From assembly GCF_029211225.1 (NCBI RefSeq), contig NZ_JARGEM010000002.1, forward strand, positions 372,001 to 436,000: 64,000 bases of DNA, given 5' to 3'. The position numbers and the translations under genes are program-made. The notes below the pieces were generated by a model that worked only from the letters and a program-made list of their open reading frames with translations, was not told the DNA's origin and searched no databases. Positions 40,500 through 48,628 of this stretch are shown here, one piece after another. This DNA comes from Antiquaquibacter metalliresistens. GTDB lineage: Bacteria > Actinomycetota > Actinomycetes > Actinomycetales > Microbacteriaceae. How positions within the stretch are numbered: the first letter of the stretch is position 1; every line of letters begins with the position of its first letter.

Positions 40500-41539
40500 G
40501 CGCGCTGCCCCACGGCGAGGCCGGCGGCCACCGAGAGGTCGGTGTCGAGGTCCGCGGCGCCTTGGGCGCGTCGGCTCAACGCGAGGCCCGTGAAGGCGCC
40601 GGCGGTGGCGACCGGGATGCCGGTGGCATCCCCCACGAACTTGGCGAGGTTCTGCAGCCGCGACCCGCCACCGGTGAGCACGAGACGATCGACGCGTTGC
40701 GCAGACGGGGTGTTCGCGTAGTACTGCAGCGTGTTGCGAAGTCCGCTGATCAGCTCGTTGCCGGCCTCGTACATCGTCTCGATGGCCGGCCGCTCCTCGG
40801 CGCTGACGCCCGCGATGGCGAGCCCGCGGCTGCGCTTGATGTGCTCGGCCTGATCCTGGGTGATCTCCAGACGCGACTGCAGCAGGCGCGTCACATCGTC
40901 GCCGCCGGCCGGCGTCAAGCGCACGAAGTGCGGCACCCCGTCGCGCACGACCGTGACGCTCGTGGTCTCCGCCCCGATGTTGACGAACGCGACGACCTCA
41001 CGGCTGTTGACGTCGCGCGACAGCAGCCTGGTCAGCGCGAAGGGGATGAGGTCCACCTTCACCGGGTGCAGTCCCGCCGCCGTCGCCGCCGCCACGTTCG
41101 CCCCGACCGCGGTCTTCGCGGCGGCCACGAGCAGGCCGGTGACCATGGCGACGCCGTTGACGGGCGTCGCCTCGGCGACCGGATAGAAGTCCAGCACCGC
41201 GTCTGAGGCCGGGAAGGGCAGCAGCTCCTGCACCTGGAACGGCAGGGACTCGCGGATGCGCTCCAGCGGCATCCGCTGCACCGTCAGCTCGCGGGCGATG
41301 ACGTTCGGTCCGCCCATGCCGAGCACGACGCTTCTGGTGGAGAACCCACCGGTCGACCACAGCCGCTTGAACGCGGTGGCCACCGTGTTCGCGTCGACGA
41401 CCTCGCCGCGGCGCACCGAACCCTCCGGCAGCGCGACCTCGTGGTATCGCACGACCACCGGTCGCGCCTTCTCGGCGTGCTGCAGCTCCACGGCTCGCAG
41501 ACTGCGATTGCCGATGTCGACTCCGACGATGTTTGCCAT
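40496..41539 (-). CDS. pilM: Type IV pilus assembly ATPase-like protein PilM
   Basis: 347 residues of the actin/FtsA-like fold: NIVGVDIGNRSLRAVELQ (phosphate 1), VVAFVNIGAETTSVTVVRDG (phosphate 2), and RLVLTGGGSRLQNLAKFVGD (adenosine). It binds PilN's N-terminal peptide in the cytoplasm and couples the motors to the platform. The ATG overlaps the pilD stop (TGATG); TGGGGGA serves as ribosome site. Confidence 0.92.
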   Translation of the reverse strand: MANIVGVDIGNRSLRAVELQHAEKARPVVVRYHEVALPEGSVRRGEVVDANTVATAFKRLWSTGGFSTRSVVLGMGGPNVIARELTVQRMPLERIRESLPFQVQELLPFPASDAVLDFYPVAEATPVNGVAMVTGLLVAAAKTAVGANVAAATAAGLHPVKVDLIPFALTRLLSRDVNSREVVAFVNIGAETTSVTVVRDGVPHFVRLTPAGGDDVTRLLQSRLEITQDQAEHIKRSRGLAIAGVSAEERPAIETMYEAGNELISGLRNTLQYYANTPSAQRVDRLVLTGGGSRLQNLAKFVGDATGIPVATAGAFTGLALSRRAQGAADLDTDLSVAAGLAVGQRA

Positions 41540-42357
41540 CAGTCCCCCAACCCGATGAACGAAAGGTATCCGCCGGCGATCCAGTCGCCGGCGACGATGC
41601 CCAGCCAGGCTCCGGCGAGCATCCACGGTCCGAACGGGATCCGGGATGCCCGGCCGGCACGGCGAGCGACGATGAGTGCCAGCGAGAAGGCCCCGCCGAG
41701 CAGGAAGGCGCCGAAGGCACCCACGATGAGCGGGCCCCAGCCCAGGTAGCCGAGGAAGAGGCCGAGCACGCCGGCGAGCTTGACGTCGCCCATGCCCATG
41801 CCGCCCGGCCGGATCACGGCGAGCAACAGATAGAAGGCGGCGAGCGCGAGCATGCCCACCGCCGCACCGAGCAGTCGCGCCGGCTCGCCGGCGAGGAGGG
41901 CGGCTGGAATCAGCAGCAGAGCACCGACGGCGTAGGCCGGGAGCGTGATCGCGTTCGGCAGGCGGTGCACGTCCAGGTCGATGAGGGTCAGGGCGATGCT
42001 GATCGCCGCGAGGTACAGGAACGCCACGAGCGCCAGCAGCCCTGCCGCGACGGCCGCGGGCGTCGTCGCCGCGAGCACGGCGGGCAGAAAGAGCAGCGCG
42101 ACGAGGGTGAACGCGAGCGCCGTGCCGAGCTCCACGAGCGGGTAGCGCACGGAGATCGCGGCGTGACAGTCGCGGCACCGGCCGCGCAGCGCGATCCAGG
42201 AGAGCACCGGAACGTTGTCGTACCAGCGGATGGGCGCGCCGCACGCACCGCACGCGCTCGGCGGGCGCACGATGGAGCGCCCCGCCGGAACGCGGTACAC
42301 CACCACGTTCAGGAAGGATCCGATGAGGGAGCCGAACAGCCCGACGACGACGGCCAT
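41539..42357 (-). CDS. pilD: Prepilin peptidase / N-methyltransferase
   Basis: 272 residues and about eight membrane helices. The N-terminal zinc loop has two CXXC pairs (CGAC at 36-39, CRDC at 61-64). The catalytic aspartates are in LIDLDVHRLPN (about D127/D129) and GMGMGDVKLAG (D191). It cleaves PilA, PilV, PilW and PilX after the glycine and methylates the new N-terminus. ATG at 42357; a GTG six bases up overlapping the pilX stop is possible. Confidence 0.94.
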   Translation of the reverse strand: MAVVVGLFGSLIGSFLNVVVYRVPAGRSIVRPPSACGACGAPIRWYDNVPVLSWIALRGRCRDCHAAISVRYPLVELGTALAFTLVALLFLPAVLAATTPAAVAAGLLALVAFLYLAAISIALTLIDLDVHRLPNAITLPAYAVGALLLIPAALLAGEPARLLGAAVGMLALAAFYLLLAVIRPGGMGMGDVKLAGVLGLFLGYLGWGPLIVGAFGAFLLGGAFSLALIVARRAGRASRIPFGPWMLAGAWLGIVAGDWIAGGYLSFIGLGD

Positions 42358-42359
42358 GA

Positions 42360-44312
42360 TCACGGCACGTCTCGGTAGTAGTCGAGGGCCCCGAGCGAGC
42401 CGCCGACCCCGGTGAGGATGGGCGGAAGCACGATGACGCCTCCACCGCCGCCGGCGCCGTTGTCGAGGTCGACGCCCGGCAGGCCGACCTTGACGTACTT
42501 CAACTGAGCGGCGCCCCCTACGGTGACCTTGCCCGCGTAGATCTGCCCCTTGAGCACCGTGCTCGAGGCGAGTTCGACCTTGCACGGCGTGTAGATCATG
42601 GTGCTGATGGTGTCCGCGAACGTGAAGCCCCCGCCGAGGCTGAAGCTCTGGCCCCAGGCGCAGTCCGCCTGGGTGGCGGTGAGTCCCAGCAGCGGCTTCA
42701 CCGTGTCGGGTTCGATCAGCCAGAGCCGGCTGCTGCCGCTGGAGGTGAACCCCCCGCTGCCGTCGAGCACGAACTTGTTCGCGAAGATCGCGACATCGCG
42801 GTTGAGTGCGATCTTGTCGGAGCCCCCGATCATCACGCCATTGCCGTTGCAGCCGAGCGCGTTGACGAGCACGGCGCCCGTGACGCTCGCGAGCTTCGTG
42901 CGCAGCTGGGCGACATCGCAGGTGCCGGTCATGGTGACGACGGTGAAGCCCGTCCAGTCCGCGGCGGTGTAACCGAAGTCGATCCAGTTCGGCACGGTGG
43001 GAGCGGTCGGTGTCGGCGCGTTCGCCGTGATCGCGCTCGTCGGCACGCTCGACGCGGATCGGATGGTCTTGGTGCCGGTGACCTTGTTGTCGCCCGTGAA
43101 GTTGATCACCGTCGCGGTGACGTTCTTCGCGGTGTTCGACCAGCCGGTCGTGGCATCCGCTCGCCCGTAGATGTCGGCGTCGCCGTTGAGCACGACGCCG
43201 CCGTTGAGCGTGAGCTTGCGACCGACCGTCTTGCCGTCGAGGGTCAACTGCGTCAGCGAGACATCGCCGGTGGCGTTGATGCCGCTCTTGAACGTCGTCT
43301 GGTTGGCAGTGAGGCTGCCGTTCGCGACGACGTTCTGGTCGATCGTGACCCCGGTCGCGCTCAGCGCCTTCGCGGTGACGGACCCTCCGACGGTGTTGCC
43401 CCAGGTGAGGGTGACGTCCCCGGTCGACCAGATGCTCCCGCCGATGGGCCGCGATGCTGTGACGCCATTGGCCACGACGTTGCCACCGACGCCGGTGCCG
43501 CCGTCGATCGTCGCAGACCCCGAGGCCCACACGTTGCCGGTGACGACGCAACTGCCATTCACGGTGATGCTGCCGTCGGCGGCGATGATGTCGGCGATGC
43601 CAGCGGAGGCACCATTGCAGTTGACGTTGCCCTTTCGGATCAGCACGCTGGGTCGGCTGCCGTCCACCGGCATGAGCGTGCCGGAGCCCGCGAACCCGTC
43701 GGAGCTGTACGCGTAGATCGCCGCGCCGCTGGCGAGGATCTGCGGTGCCGCCGGCGTCTCCAGCGTGATGATCGACCAGCCGTAGACCGCCTCGACGGTG
43801 TGCTCGTCCAGGGCCGAGACCCCGCTCGTCCCCGGGTTGGCCGCGTAGCCGGTGGACTCGACGCGCACCTGGTAGTTCAGCAGGCCTCCGATGAGGGTGC
43901 GGGGCGGGCATCCGTCGGTCCAGCCGTCCGAGAGCACCGGCTTGTACTGCACCTTCGCCGCGAAGTAGGGGTCGGATGCCGCGACGCCTAGATCGGCGAG
44001 CGTCAGCGACGGCTCGCCGAGCGCGGCGGCCTCGGCGGCGAGCACCGCGCTCGTGTAGACCTGCCCGTAGGTGCGGTTCGCGGTCGGAGCGCAGGAGTCC
44101 TGCTTCAGGCGGTCCGTGAGATAGGCGACCCCGGCATCCGCTGCGGCCTGCGCCTGGACGCCCGCACGAGTGGACGAGGTGTAGCTCAGCGCCTGCACGG
44201 TGGAGACCGTGACGACGGTGGTGATGAGGGCGGCGACGGCGACCAGGCCGACGACGGCGATCAGGGTGCTCCCGGATTCGTCACGGGCACGCGCACGGAG
44301 GTTCAGAAACAT
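42360..44312 (-). CDS. Large PilX/GspK-like pilin protein with beta-repeat body
   Basis: 650 residues. The N-terminus is prepilin-like (DESG|STLIAVVGLVAVAALI); alanine replaces Glu at +5, as in GspK/PilX tip pilins. Helical region to about 95. Residues about 200-480 are a series of short Gly/Val/Asn/Thr strands (GNVWASGSATIDGGTGVGGN, GGSVTAKALSATGVTIDQNV), like the stacked strands of polymer-forming or bactofilin-type beta helices. A C-terminal domain with cysteines (about 500-650) ends with a glycine run, DNGAGGGGG. Probably a pilus-tip or adhesive component. It overlaps pilW by 10 bases. Confidence 0.82.
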   Translation of the reverse strand: MFLNLRARARDESGSTLIAVVGLVAVAALITTVVTVSTVQALSYTSSTRAGVQAQAAADAGVAYLTDRLKQDSCAPTANRTYGQVYTSAVLAAEAAALGEPSLTLADLGVAASDPYFAAKVQYKPVLSDGWTDGCPPRTLIGGLLNYQVRVESTGYAANPGTSGVSALDEHTVEAVYGWSIITLETPAAPQILASGAAIYAYSSDGFAGSGTLMPVDGSRPSVLIRKGNVNCNGASAGIADIIAADGSITVNGSCVVTGNVWASGSATIDGGTGVGGNVVANGVTASRPIGGSIWSTGDVTLTWGNTVGGSVTAKALSATGVTIDQNVVANGSLTANQTTFKSGINATGDVSLTQLTLDGKTVGRKLTLNGGVVLNGDADIYGRADATTGWSNTAKNVTATVINFTGDNKVTGTKTIRSASSVPTSAITANAPTPTAPTVPNWIDFGYTAADWTGFTVVTMTGTCDVAQLRTKLASVTGAVLVNALGCNGNGVMIGGSDKIALNRDVAIFANKFVLDGSGGFTSSGSSRLWLIEPDTVKPLLGLTATQADCAWGQSFSLGGGFTFADTISTMIYTPCKVELASSTVLKGQIYAGKVTVGGAAQLKYVKVGLPGVDLDNGAGGGGGVIVLPPILTGVGGSLGALDYYRDVP

Positions 44313-44992
44313 GTCGGCTCCTCGTCCTTGTATGGCTGGCGACCGCCCGCTGTGGTCTCGATCAGCACCGGTGCGGTGTTCGTTCCGCCGGTGACCTCGA
44401 AGGTGATGGTCGCGCTGCGGTTGCCGGCGGCGGCGAACACGGGCGTAGTGGCACCGCCCGCGACGGTGCCCTTCGGCAGCACCCCCGTTGCGGCGACCGA
44501 CCAGACCGGGTCGCCCTCGGAACGTCCGAAGAGCCAGTCGAGGGTGTCGCCCACGATGCCGCCGAGGTCGATCGCCTCGGTGAGTCCGGATCCCAAGTCG
44601 ATCCAGTTGGTGATGCTCGCGCCCCAGGGCCAGGTGGACTCGCCCTCGAACGTGGTGTGGAAGACGGCCTGGGCCGTCGCGTCATAGAACCAGGCCTCGC
44701 AGTGATAGTCGACGTCGCCGTCGCCCGTGGCGGTGCGCGCGACGAGCACCTGCGAGTCACTCGTCGCCCCGTCGAACACGGCGACCGCGGAAGCACCGCG
44801 CAGCTGCTGATCGACCTGTCGTGCCATGAGCTGGGCGCGGCTCGCGGCATCCGCGGTCGAGGTGATGATGTTCTGCGCCGAGAACGACGAGATGAAGAAC
44901 GTGCCGACGAGCACGAGCACGAGCACGCCGAGTGCGGCCGACACGATGAGCTCGATGAGGCTCATGCCCTCGTCGCGATGGTCGCCGGCCAT
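44303..44992 (-). CDS. PilW-like minor pilin
   Basis: 229 residues. Class III prepilin signal DEG|MSLIELIVSAALGVL: cleavage after G9, Glu at +5 (E14). Then a hydrophobic helix, an amphipathic helix (TADAASRAQLMARQVDQQLR) and a beta domain with a C-terminal cysteine. Its ATG overlaps the pilV stop. Probably one of the minor pilins that prime pilus assembly. Confidence 0.85.
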   Translation of the reverse strand: MAGDHRDEGMSLIELIVSAALGVLVLVLVGTFFISSFSAQNIITSTADAASRAQLMARQVDQQLRGASAVAVFDGATSDSQVLVARTATGDGDVDYHCEAWFYDATAQAVFHTTFEGESTWPWGASITNWIDLGSGLTEAIDLGGIVGDTLDWLFGRSEGDPVWSVAATGVLPKGTVAGGATTPVFAAAGNRSATITFEVTGGTNTAPVLIETTAGGRQPYKDEEPTCF

Positions 44993-45384
44993 CAGCCGAG
45001 CCTCACCATGGTGGTGGCCCGCGCGAGCACGGTTTGCTCTCCGGATGCCTCGCGCACGACCACGCTGATGGTCTCCGGCTGCCCGTCCCCGGCTACGCAG
45101 GTGACGACGCGCACGACCTGCAGCTGCCCGCCGCGGCCGTCCGACTTGAACGTCGACGAGGCGAGGGCGTTGAGTGCTGCGCAATCGGCGTAGCTGCCGT
45201 CGCGAGTGGATTCGATGGCCTGGTTGGCCAGTTGGGTCGCCGTGGCGGTGACCGCGTTCGAGGCCGTGGACTTGAGCCCGGTGATGAGCACGGGGAGGAA
45301 GGCGACCGCGAGCAGCGCGAGCATGAACATCGAGACGACGATCTCGATCATGCCGAGACCTTCATCGTCGTGAACGTCGACCAT
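44992..45384 (-). CDS. PilV-like minor pilin
   Basis: 130 residues. Prepilin signal DDEG|LGMIEIVVSMFMLALL with Glu at +5 (E14) and a short C-terminal beta domain with two cysteines (YADCAALNAL, VVTCVAGDGQ), likely a disulfide. TGGGGGA is the ribosome site. It follows the pilA terminator by about 70 bases, so expression may be set by read-through. Confidence 0.85.
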   Translation of the reverse strand: MVDVHDDEGLGMIEIVVSMFMLALLAVAFLPVLITGLKSTASNAVTATATQLANQAIESTRDGSYADCAALNALASSTFKSDGRGGQLQVVRVVTCVAGDGQPETISVVVREASGEQTVLARATTMVRLG

Positions 45385-45452
45385 GGCTGCTTCTCCCCCA
45401 GATGAAGCGCGGAAAACCGGATGAAACGCGAGCGTGAAAACCGGGCGAATGC

Positions 45453-45485
45453 GTCAGGGGCACCGCGTGCGGCGGTGCCCCTGAC
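45453..45485 (-). terminator. Strong hairpin after pilA
   Basis: GTCAGGGGCACCGC (45453-45466) and GCGGTGCCCCTGAC (45472-45485) form a perfect 14-bp stem with a 5-base loop, 9 bases after the pilA stop. TTTT follows about 15 bases later on the minus strand. It probably limits read-through so that the major pilin is made in excess over downstream genes. Confidence 0.8.
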
Positions 45486-45494
45486 GGCTAGGTG

Positions 45495-45905
45495 TTAAGC
45501 CGGGCAGGCTTCCTTGACCGGTCCGCCGTCGGCCGTGACGCTCCAGCCGCCCGCGGCGGCGGTCTGCAGGCAGAAGTCGGTCGAACCGCCGGCGCCAACC
45601 GTGACGCTTCCGTCCTTCGGCCAGCCGAAGGTCTCAAGTGCGGTGAGCTGATCCGCCGTGAGCGTGTCGCCAGGAGCAGCGTTGTTCACGATGTACGACG
45701 TGTAGGCGATTTTCGCGTTGGCGAGGTTGGCCTTCGCCGCGGCTTCTTCAGCCTGCGCCTGCTGACCCAGGAACACCGGGATCGCGATCGCGGCGAGGAC
45801 GCCGATGATGAGCACGACGACGATGAGCTCGATGAGCGTGAAGCCCTCGTCGTTCTTGGTGAGCTGCACGCGCTTCTTGGAGAGCGCGTCGATGAACTTC
45901 TGCAT
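45495..45905 (-). CDS. pilA: Major type IV pilin
   Basis: 136 residues. Prepilin signal NDEG|FTLIELIVVVLIIGVLAA: cleavage after G21, Glu at +5 (E26), giving a mature pilin of about 115. The globular domain has an apparent C-terminal disulfide loop (FCLQTAAAGG to KEACPA). Of two ATGs six bases apart, the second (45905) lies 6 bases after AGGA and is preferred. It sits between pilC and pilV, with its own leader and a strong 3' hairpin. Confidence 0.92.
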   Translation of the reverse strand: MQKFIDALSKKRVQLTKNDEGFTLIELIVVVLIIGVLAAIAIPVFLGQQAQAEEAAAKANLANAKIAYTSYIVNNAAPGDTLTADQLTALETFGWPKDGSVTVGAGGSTDFCLQTAAAGGWSVTADGGPVKEACPA

Positions 45906-45911
45906 TGTCAT

Positions 45912-45939
45912 TCCTGTCTGTAAAGAGATGCGGACAGGA
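45912..45939 (-). promoter_or_regulatory. Hairpin covering the pilA Shine-Dalgarno
   Basis: TCCTGTC and GACAGGA (plus-strand positions 45912-45918 and 45933-45939) form a 7-bp stem with a 14-base loop. In the mRNA the 3' arm includes the AGGA ribosome site of pilA. The 147-base gap pilC-pilA also has three CCCCCA runs and no clear -10/-35 pair. Confidence 0.55.
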
Positions 45940-46031
45940 GGTCCCCCAGTATTGATTTGACCCCCACGACAATGGTGGTGGCCGGGGGCGTGTCCCCCAA
46001 TCCCGCGAACAGGGGGTTTCGACAGGTTTGT

Positions 46032-46050
46032 GTACCCCAGTTCGGGGTAC
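46032..46050 (-). terminator. Weak hairpin just after pilC
   Basis: GTACCCC (46032-46038) and GGGGTAC (46044-46050) form a 7-bp stem with a 5-base loop, three bases past the pilC stop. No T-run follows, so termination may be partial. Confidence 0.5.
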
Positions 46051-46052
46051 GG

Positions 46053-47285
46053 CTACTTGATCTGGTCGAAGATCGTGAAGACCGGCAGATAGAGCGCGAC
46101 GACCATGCCGCCGATCACGATGCCGAGGAACGCGATGAGCAGCGGCTCGATGAGCGAGGTCAGCTGCTCCGTGGTCGACTGCACCTCGGACTCGTAGAAG
46201 TCGGCGATCTTGTTGAGCATCGGCTCGAGGGCGCCGGAGTCCTCACCGACGGCGATCATCTGCGTCACCATCGACGGGAAGACGGGCTCTTGTGCGAGCG
46301 GGCCGGCGATGGACTTGCCGGTGCGCACGGCATCCTGCACCTTGTGCAGCGCGTTCTCGATCACCCAGTTGCCGGAGGTCTCCCCCACGATGCCGAGCGC
46401 CTGCAGAATCGGCACGCCGGAGCCGGTCATCGTCGCGAAGTTGCGGGCGAACCGCGCGATGCCGACCTTCGCGAACAGCGGCCCGAACACCGGGATCTTC
46501 AGCTTCCACGGGTCGACGACCCTGCGCACCGAGTCCTTGTGCTTGTTGCGGCCCCACCAGATGCTGAACCCGACGATCGAGACGATGAGCAGCGGCGCGA
46601 TCCAGAACATCTGCTTGGAGATGGCGACCAGGATCAGCGTCGGGATCGGCAGCTCCCCACCGAGGTCGGCGAACATCTTCTCGAAGATCGGCACGATAAA
46701 CGTGAGCATCGCGACGATCGACAGCAGCGCGATGATCAGCACGATCACCGGGTAGGTCATCGCGGACTTGATGGTCTGGCGCAGCTTGACGTCGGCCTCG
46801 AAGGTCGCCGCGATCGACAGCAGCGACTTGTCGAGGAAGCCGCCGAGCTCCCCCGCCCGGATCAGGTGGATCATCAACGGCGGGAAGATCATGGGATGCT
46901 TCGCGAACGCTCCCGACAGCGACTCGCCGGACTCGACGGCATTGCGCACCTCGGTCAGCGCCTTGCCGAGCGTGGGGTTCTCCGTCTGGTCCGCGAGGAT
47001 CGAGAGCGTCTTCAACAGGGACAGCCCGGCGCTGACCATCGTGGACATCTGGCGCGTCATGATCGCCAGGTCTTTGAGCGTGACCTTCTTCTCGAAGAGC
47101 CCGCCCAGGGTGATGTCGCGGTTGAGCCCGGTTCCCGCCCCCGCCTCGTTGAGTTGCATGGGCGAGAGGCCGAGCGTGCGCATGCGGGCGACCGCGGCGG
47201 CCTCGGAGGTCGCATCCAGCTTGCCCTTGACGACCTTGCCCTCGGGGTCACGCGCCTTGTAAGCCCAGGTCTGCGCCGTCGACAT
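46053..47285 (-). CDS. pilC: Type IV pilus inner-membrane platform protein PilC
   Basis: 410 residues with two GspF repeats. WAYKARDPEGKVVKGKLDAT is the N-terminal signature. LAIMTRQMSTMVSAGLSLLK and FARNFATMTGSGVPILQALG mark the repeats. Three membrane helices (about 170-195, 222-240, 375-400) and the end YLPVFTIFDQIK. It transmits PilB/PilT rotation to pilin. ATG overlaps the pilT stop (TGATG). Confidence 0.94.
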   Translation of the reverse strand: MSTAQTWAYKARDPEGKVVKGKLDATSEAAAVARMRTLGLSPMQLNEAGAGTGLNRDITLGGLFEKKVTLKDLAIMTRQMSTMVSAGLSLLKTLSILADQTENPTLGKALTEVRNAVESGESLSGAFAKHPMIFPPLMIHLIRAGELGGFLDKSLLSIAATFEADVKLRQTIKSAMTYPVIVLIIALLSIVAMLTFIVPIFEKMFADLGGELPIPTLILVAISKQMFWIAPLLIVSIVGFSIWWGRNKHKDSVRRVVDPWKLKIPVFGPLFAKVGIARFARNFATMTGSGVPILQALGIVGETSGNWVIENALHKVQDAVRTGKSIAGPLAQEPVFPSMVTQMIAVGEDSGALEPMLNKIADFYESEVQSTTEQLTSLIEPLLIAFLGIVIGGMVVALYLPVFTIFDQIK

Positions 47286-48628
47286 CAGTAGCTCCTTCCG
47301 AGGTCTCCGACATCGCGGTGCACGAGACGGGCGAACGTCGCCTTGTCGTGCACCTTCGTCAGCGCCTCCTGCATCGCGACCCGGCCCGAGTTGACCAGTT
47401 CCGCGAGGTGCTGGTCCATGGTGTGCATGCCGGCCTCCTTGCCCGCCTGCATCGCCGAGGGGATCTGGTAGGTCTTGCCCTCGCGGATCAGGTTCGCGAC
47501 GGCCGGCGTGGTGAGCATCACCTCCGTGGCCACCACCCGCCCCGTGCCGCTGGCGTGCTTGACGAGGGTCTGACAGACCACGCCCTGCAGGGTGGCCGCA
47601 AGTTGCGCGCGCACCTGACCCTGCTGGTGGGGCGGGAACACGTCGATGACGCGGTCGATGGTCTGCGGGGCATCCTGCGTGTGCAGGGTCGCGAACACCA
47701 GGTGACCGGTCTCGGCGGCGGTGAGGGCCACCGAGATGGTCTCGAGGTCGCGCAGCTCGCCGACGAGGATGACGTCGGGGTCCTGCCGCAGCACGTGCTT
47801 GAGGGCCGCCCCGAAGCTGTGCGTGTCGTGCCCCACCTCGCGCTGATTGATCAGCGAGCGGTGGTTCTGATGCAGGAACTCGATCGGGTCTTCGACGGTC
47901 ATGATGTGATCGGATCGCGTGCGATTGACGAGGTCGATGAGCGCCGCGAGGGTCGTCGACTTGCCCGAGCCGGTGGGACCGGTGACGAGCACGAGACCGC
48001 GGGCCAGCTTGGCGAACTGCCCGACCGACTCGGGCACGCCGAGATCGCCGAGCTGCTTGATCTCGGTGGGGATGAGACGGAAAGCCCCGCCGATCGCGTT
48101 GCGCTGCTGGTAGAAGTTCACGCGGAACCGAGCGTTCGCCGAGACGGTGAAGGCGAAGTCGAGCTCGAGGTCGCGCTCGAAGGCCTCGCGCTGCGGCTCG
48201 GTCATGATGCCGTAGAGCGCGGAGGTGACCTTGTGGCGCTCCCACGGCGTGCCGGAGATCGGCCGCAGGGCGCCGTCGACGCGGATCATCGGCGGCGCGT
48301 TCACGGTGATGTGGAGATCGGATGCCCCGGCCAGAAGCACCTGCTGCAGCGCCGCGATGAGATCGGGATCGGCACCCGACCGCGGCGGCGGCGGCGCGCT
48401 CTCCGCGACGGGCGGCGGAGCCGCTGCGAAGGCGGGGGGTGCCTGTTGCGCGGTGCCGAGGTTGGGCTGCCCGGCCGTCGGCGCAGCGGGCGAGTCCGTC
48501 GGCAGCACCGGTGGCGGCGCGGACTGGTACGCGGGCGGAGCGGTCGATGCCTGACGGCCGGGCGGTGGCACTGCGGCCTCATCACGAAGCCCGCCGTTGA
48601 CGGGAATCTCGTAGATCGGCTTGTTCAC
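47285..48628 (-). CDS. pilT: Type IV pilus retraction ATPase PilT with proline-rich N-terminal extension
   Basis: 447 residues, about 85 more than the usual start of the fold. The extra part is Pro/Ala-rich (PPAYQSAPPPVLPTDSPAAP). The PilT domain then has GASDLHITVNAPPMIRVDG, Walker A GPTGSGKS at 217-224, the Asp box DHIMTVEDPIEFLHQNHRSL, Walker B PDVILVGELRD, the His box TGHLVFATLHT, and the PilT-specific AIRNLIRE-like AVANLIREGKTYQIPS. GTG start overlaps the pilB stop (TAGTG). It indicates retractable pili. Confidence 0.94.
   Translation of the reverse strand: MNKPIYEIPVNGGLRDEAAVPPPGRQASTAPPAYQSAPPPVLPTDSPAAPTAGQPNLGTAQQAPPAFAAAPPPVAESAPPPPRSGADPDLIAALQQVLLAGASDLHITVNAPPMIRVDGALRPISGTPWERHKVTSALYGIMTEPQREAFERDLELDFAFTVSANARFRVNFYQQRNAIGGAFRLIPTEIKQLGDLGVPESVGQFAKLARGLVLVTGPTGSGKSTTLAALIDLVNRTRSDHIMTVEDPIEFLHQNHRSLINQREVGHDTHSFGAALKHVLRQDPDVILVGELRDLETISVALTAAETGHLVFATLHTQDAPQTIDRVIDVFPPHQQGQVRAQLAATLQGVVCQTLVKHASGTGRVVATEVMLTTPAVANLIREGKTYQIPSAMQAGKEAGMHTMDQHLAELVNSGRVAMQEALTKVHDKATFARLVHRDVGDLGRSY

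Noticed and set aside
45942-45999. Three CCCCCA runs upstream of pilA as possible iterons or operator sites
   Set aside because: On the minus strand they read TGGGGG, and similar TGGGGGA runs serve as ribosome sites before pilV and pilM; spacing (18 and 33 bases) is irregular.
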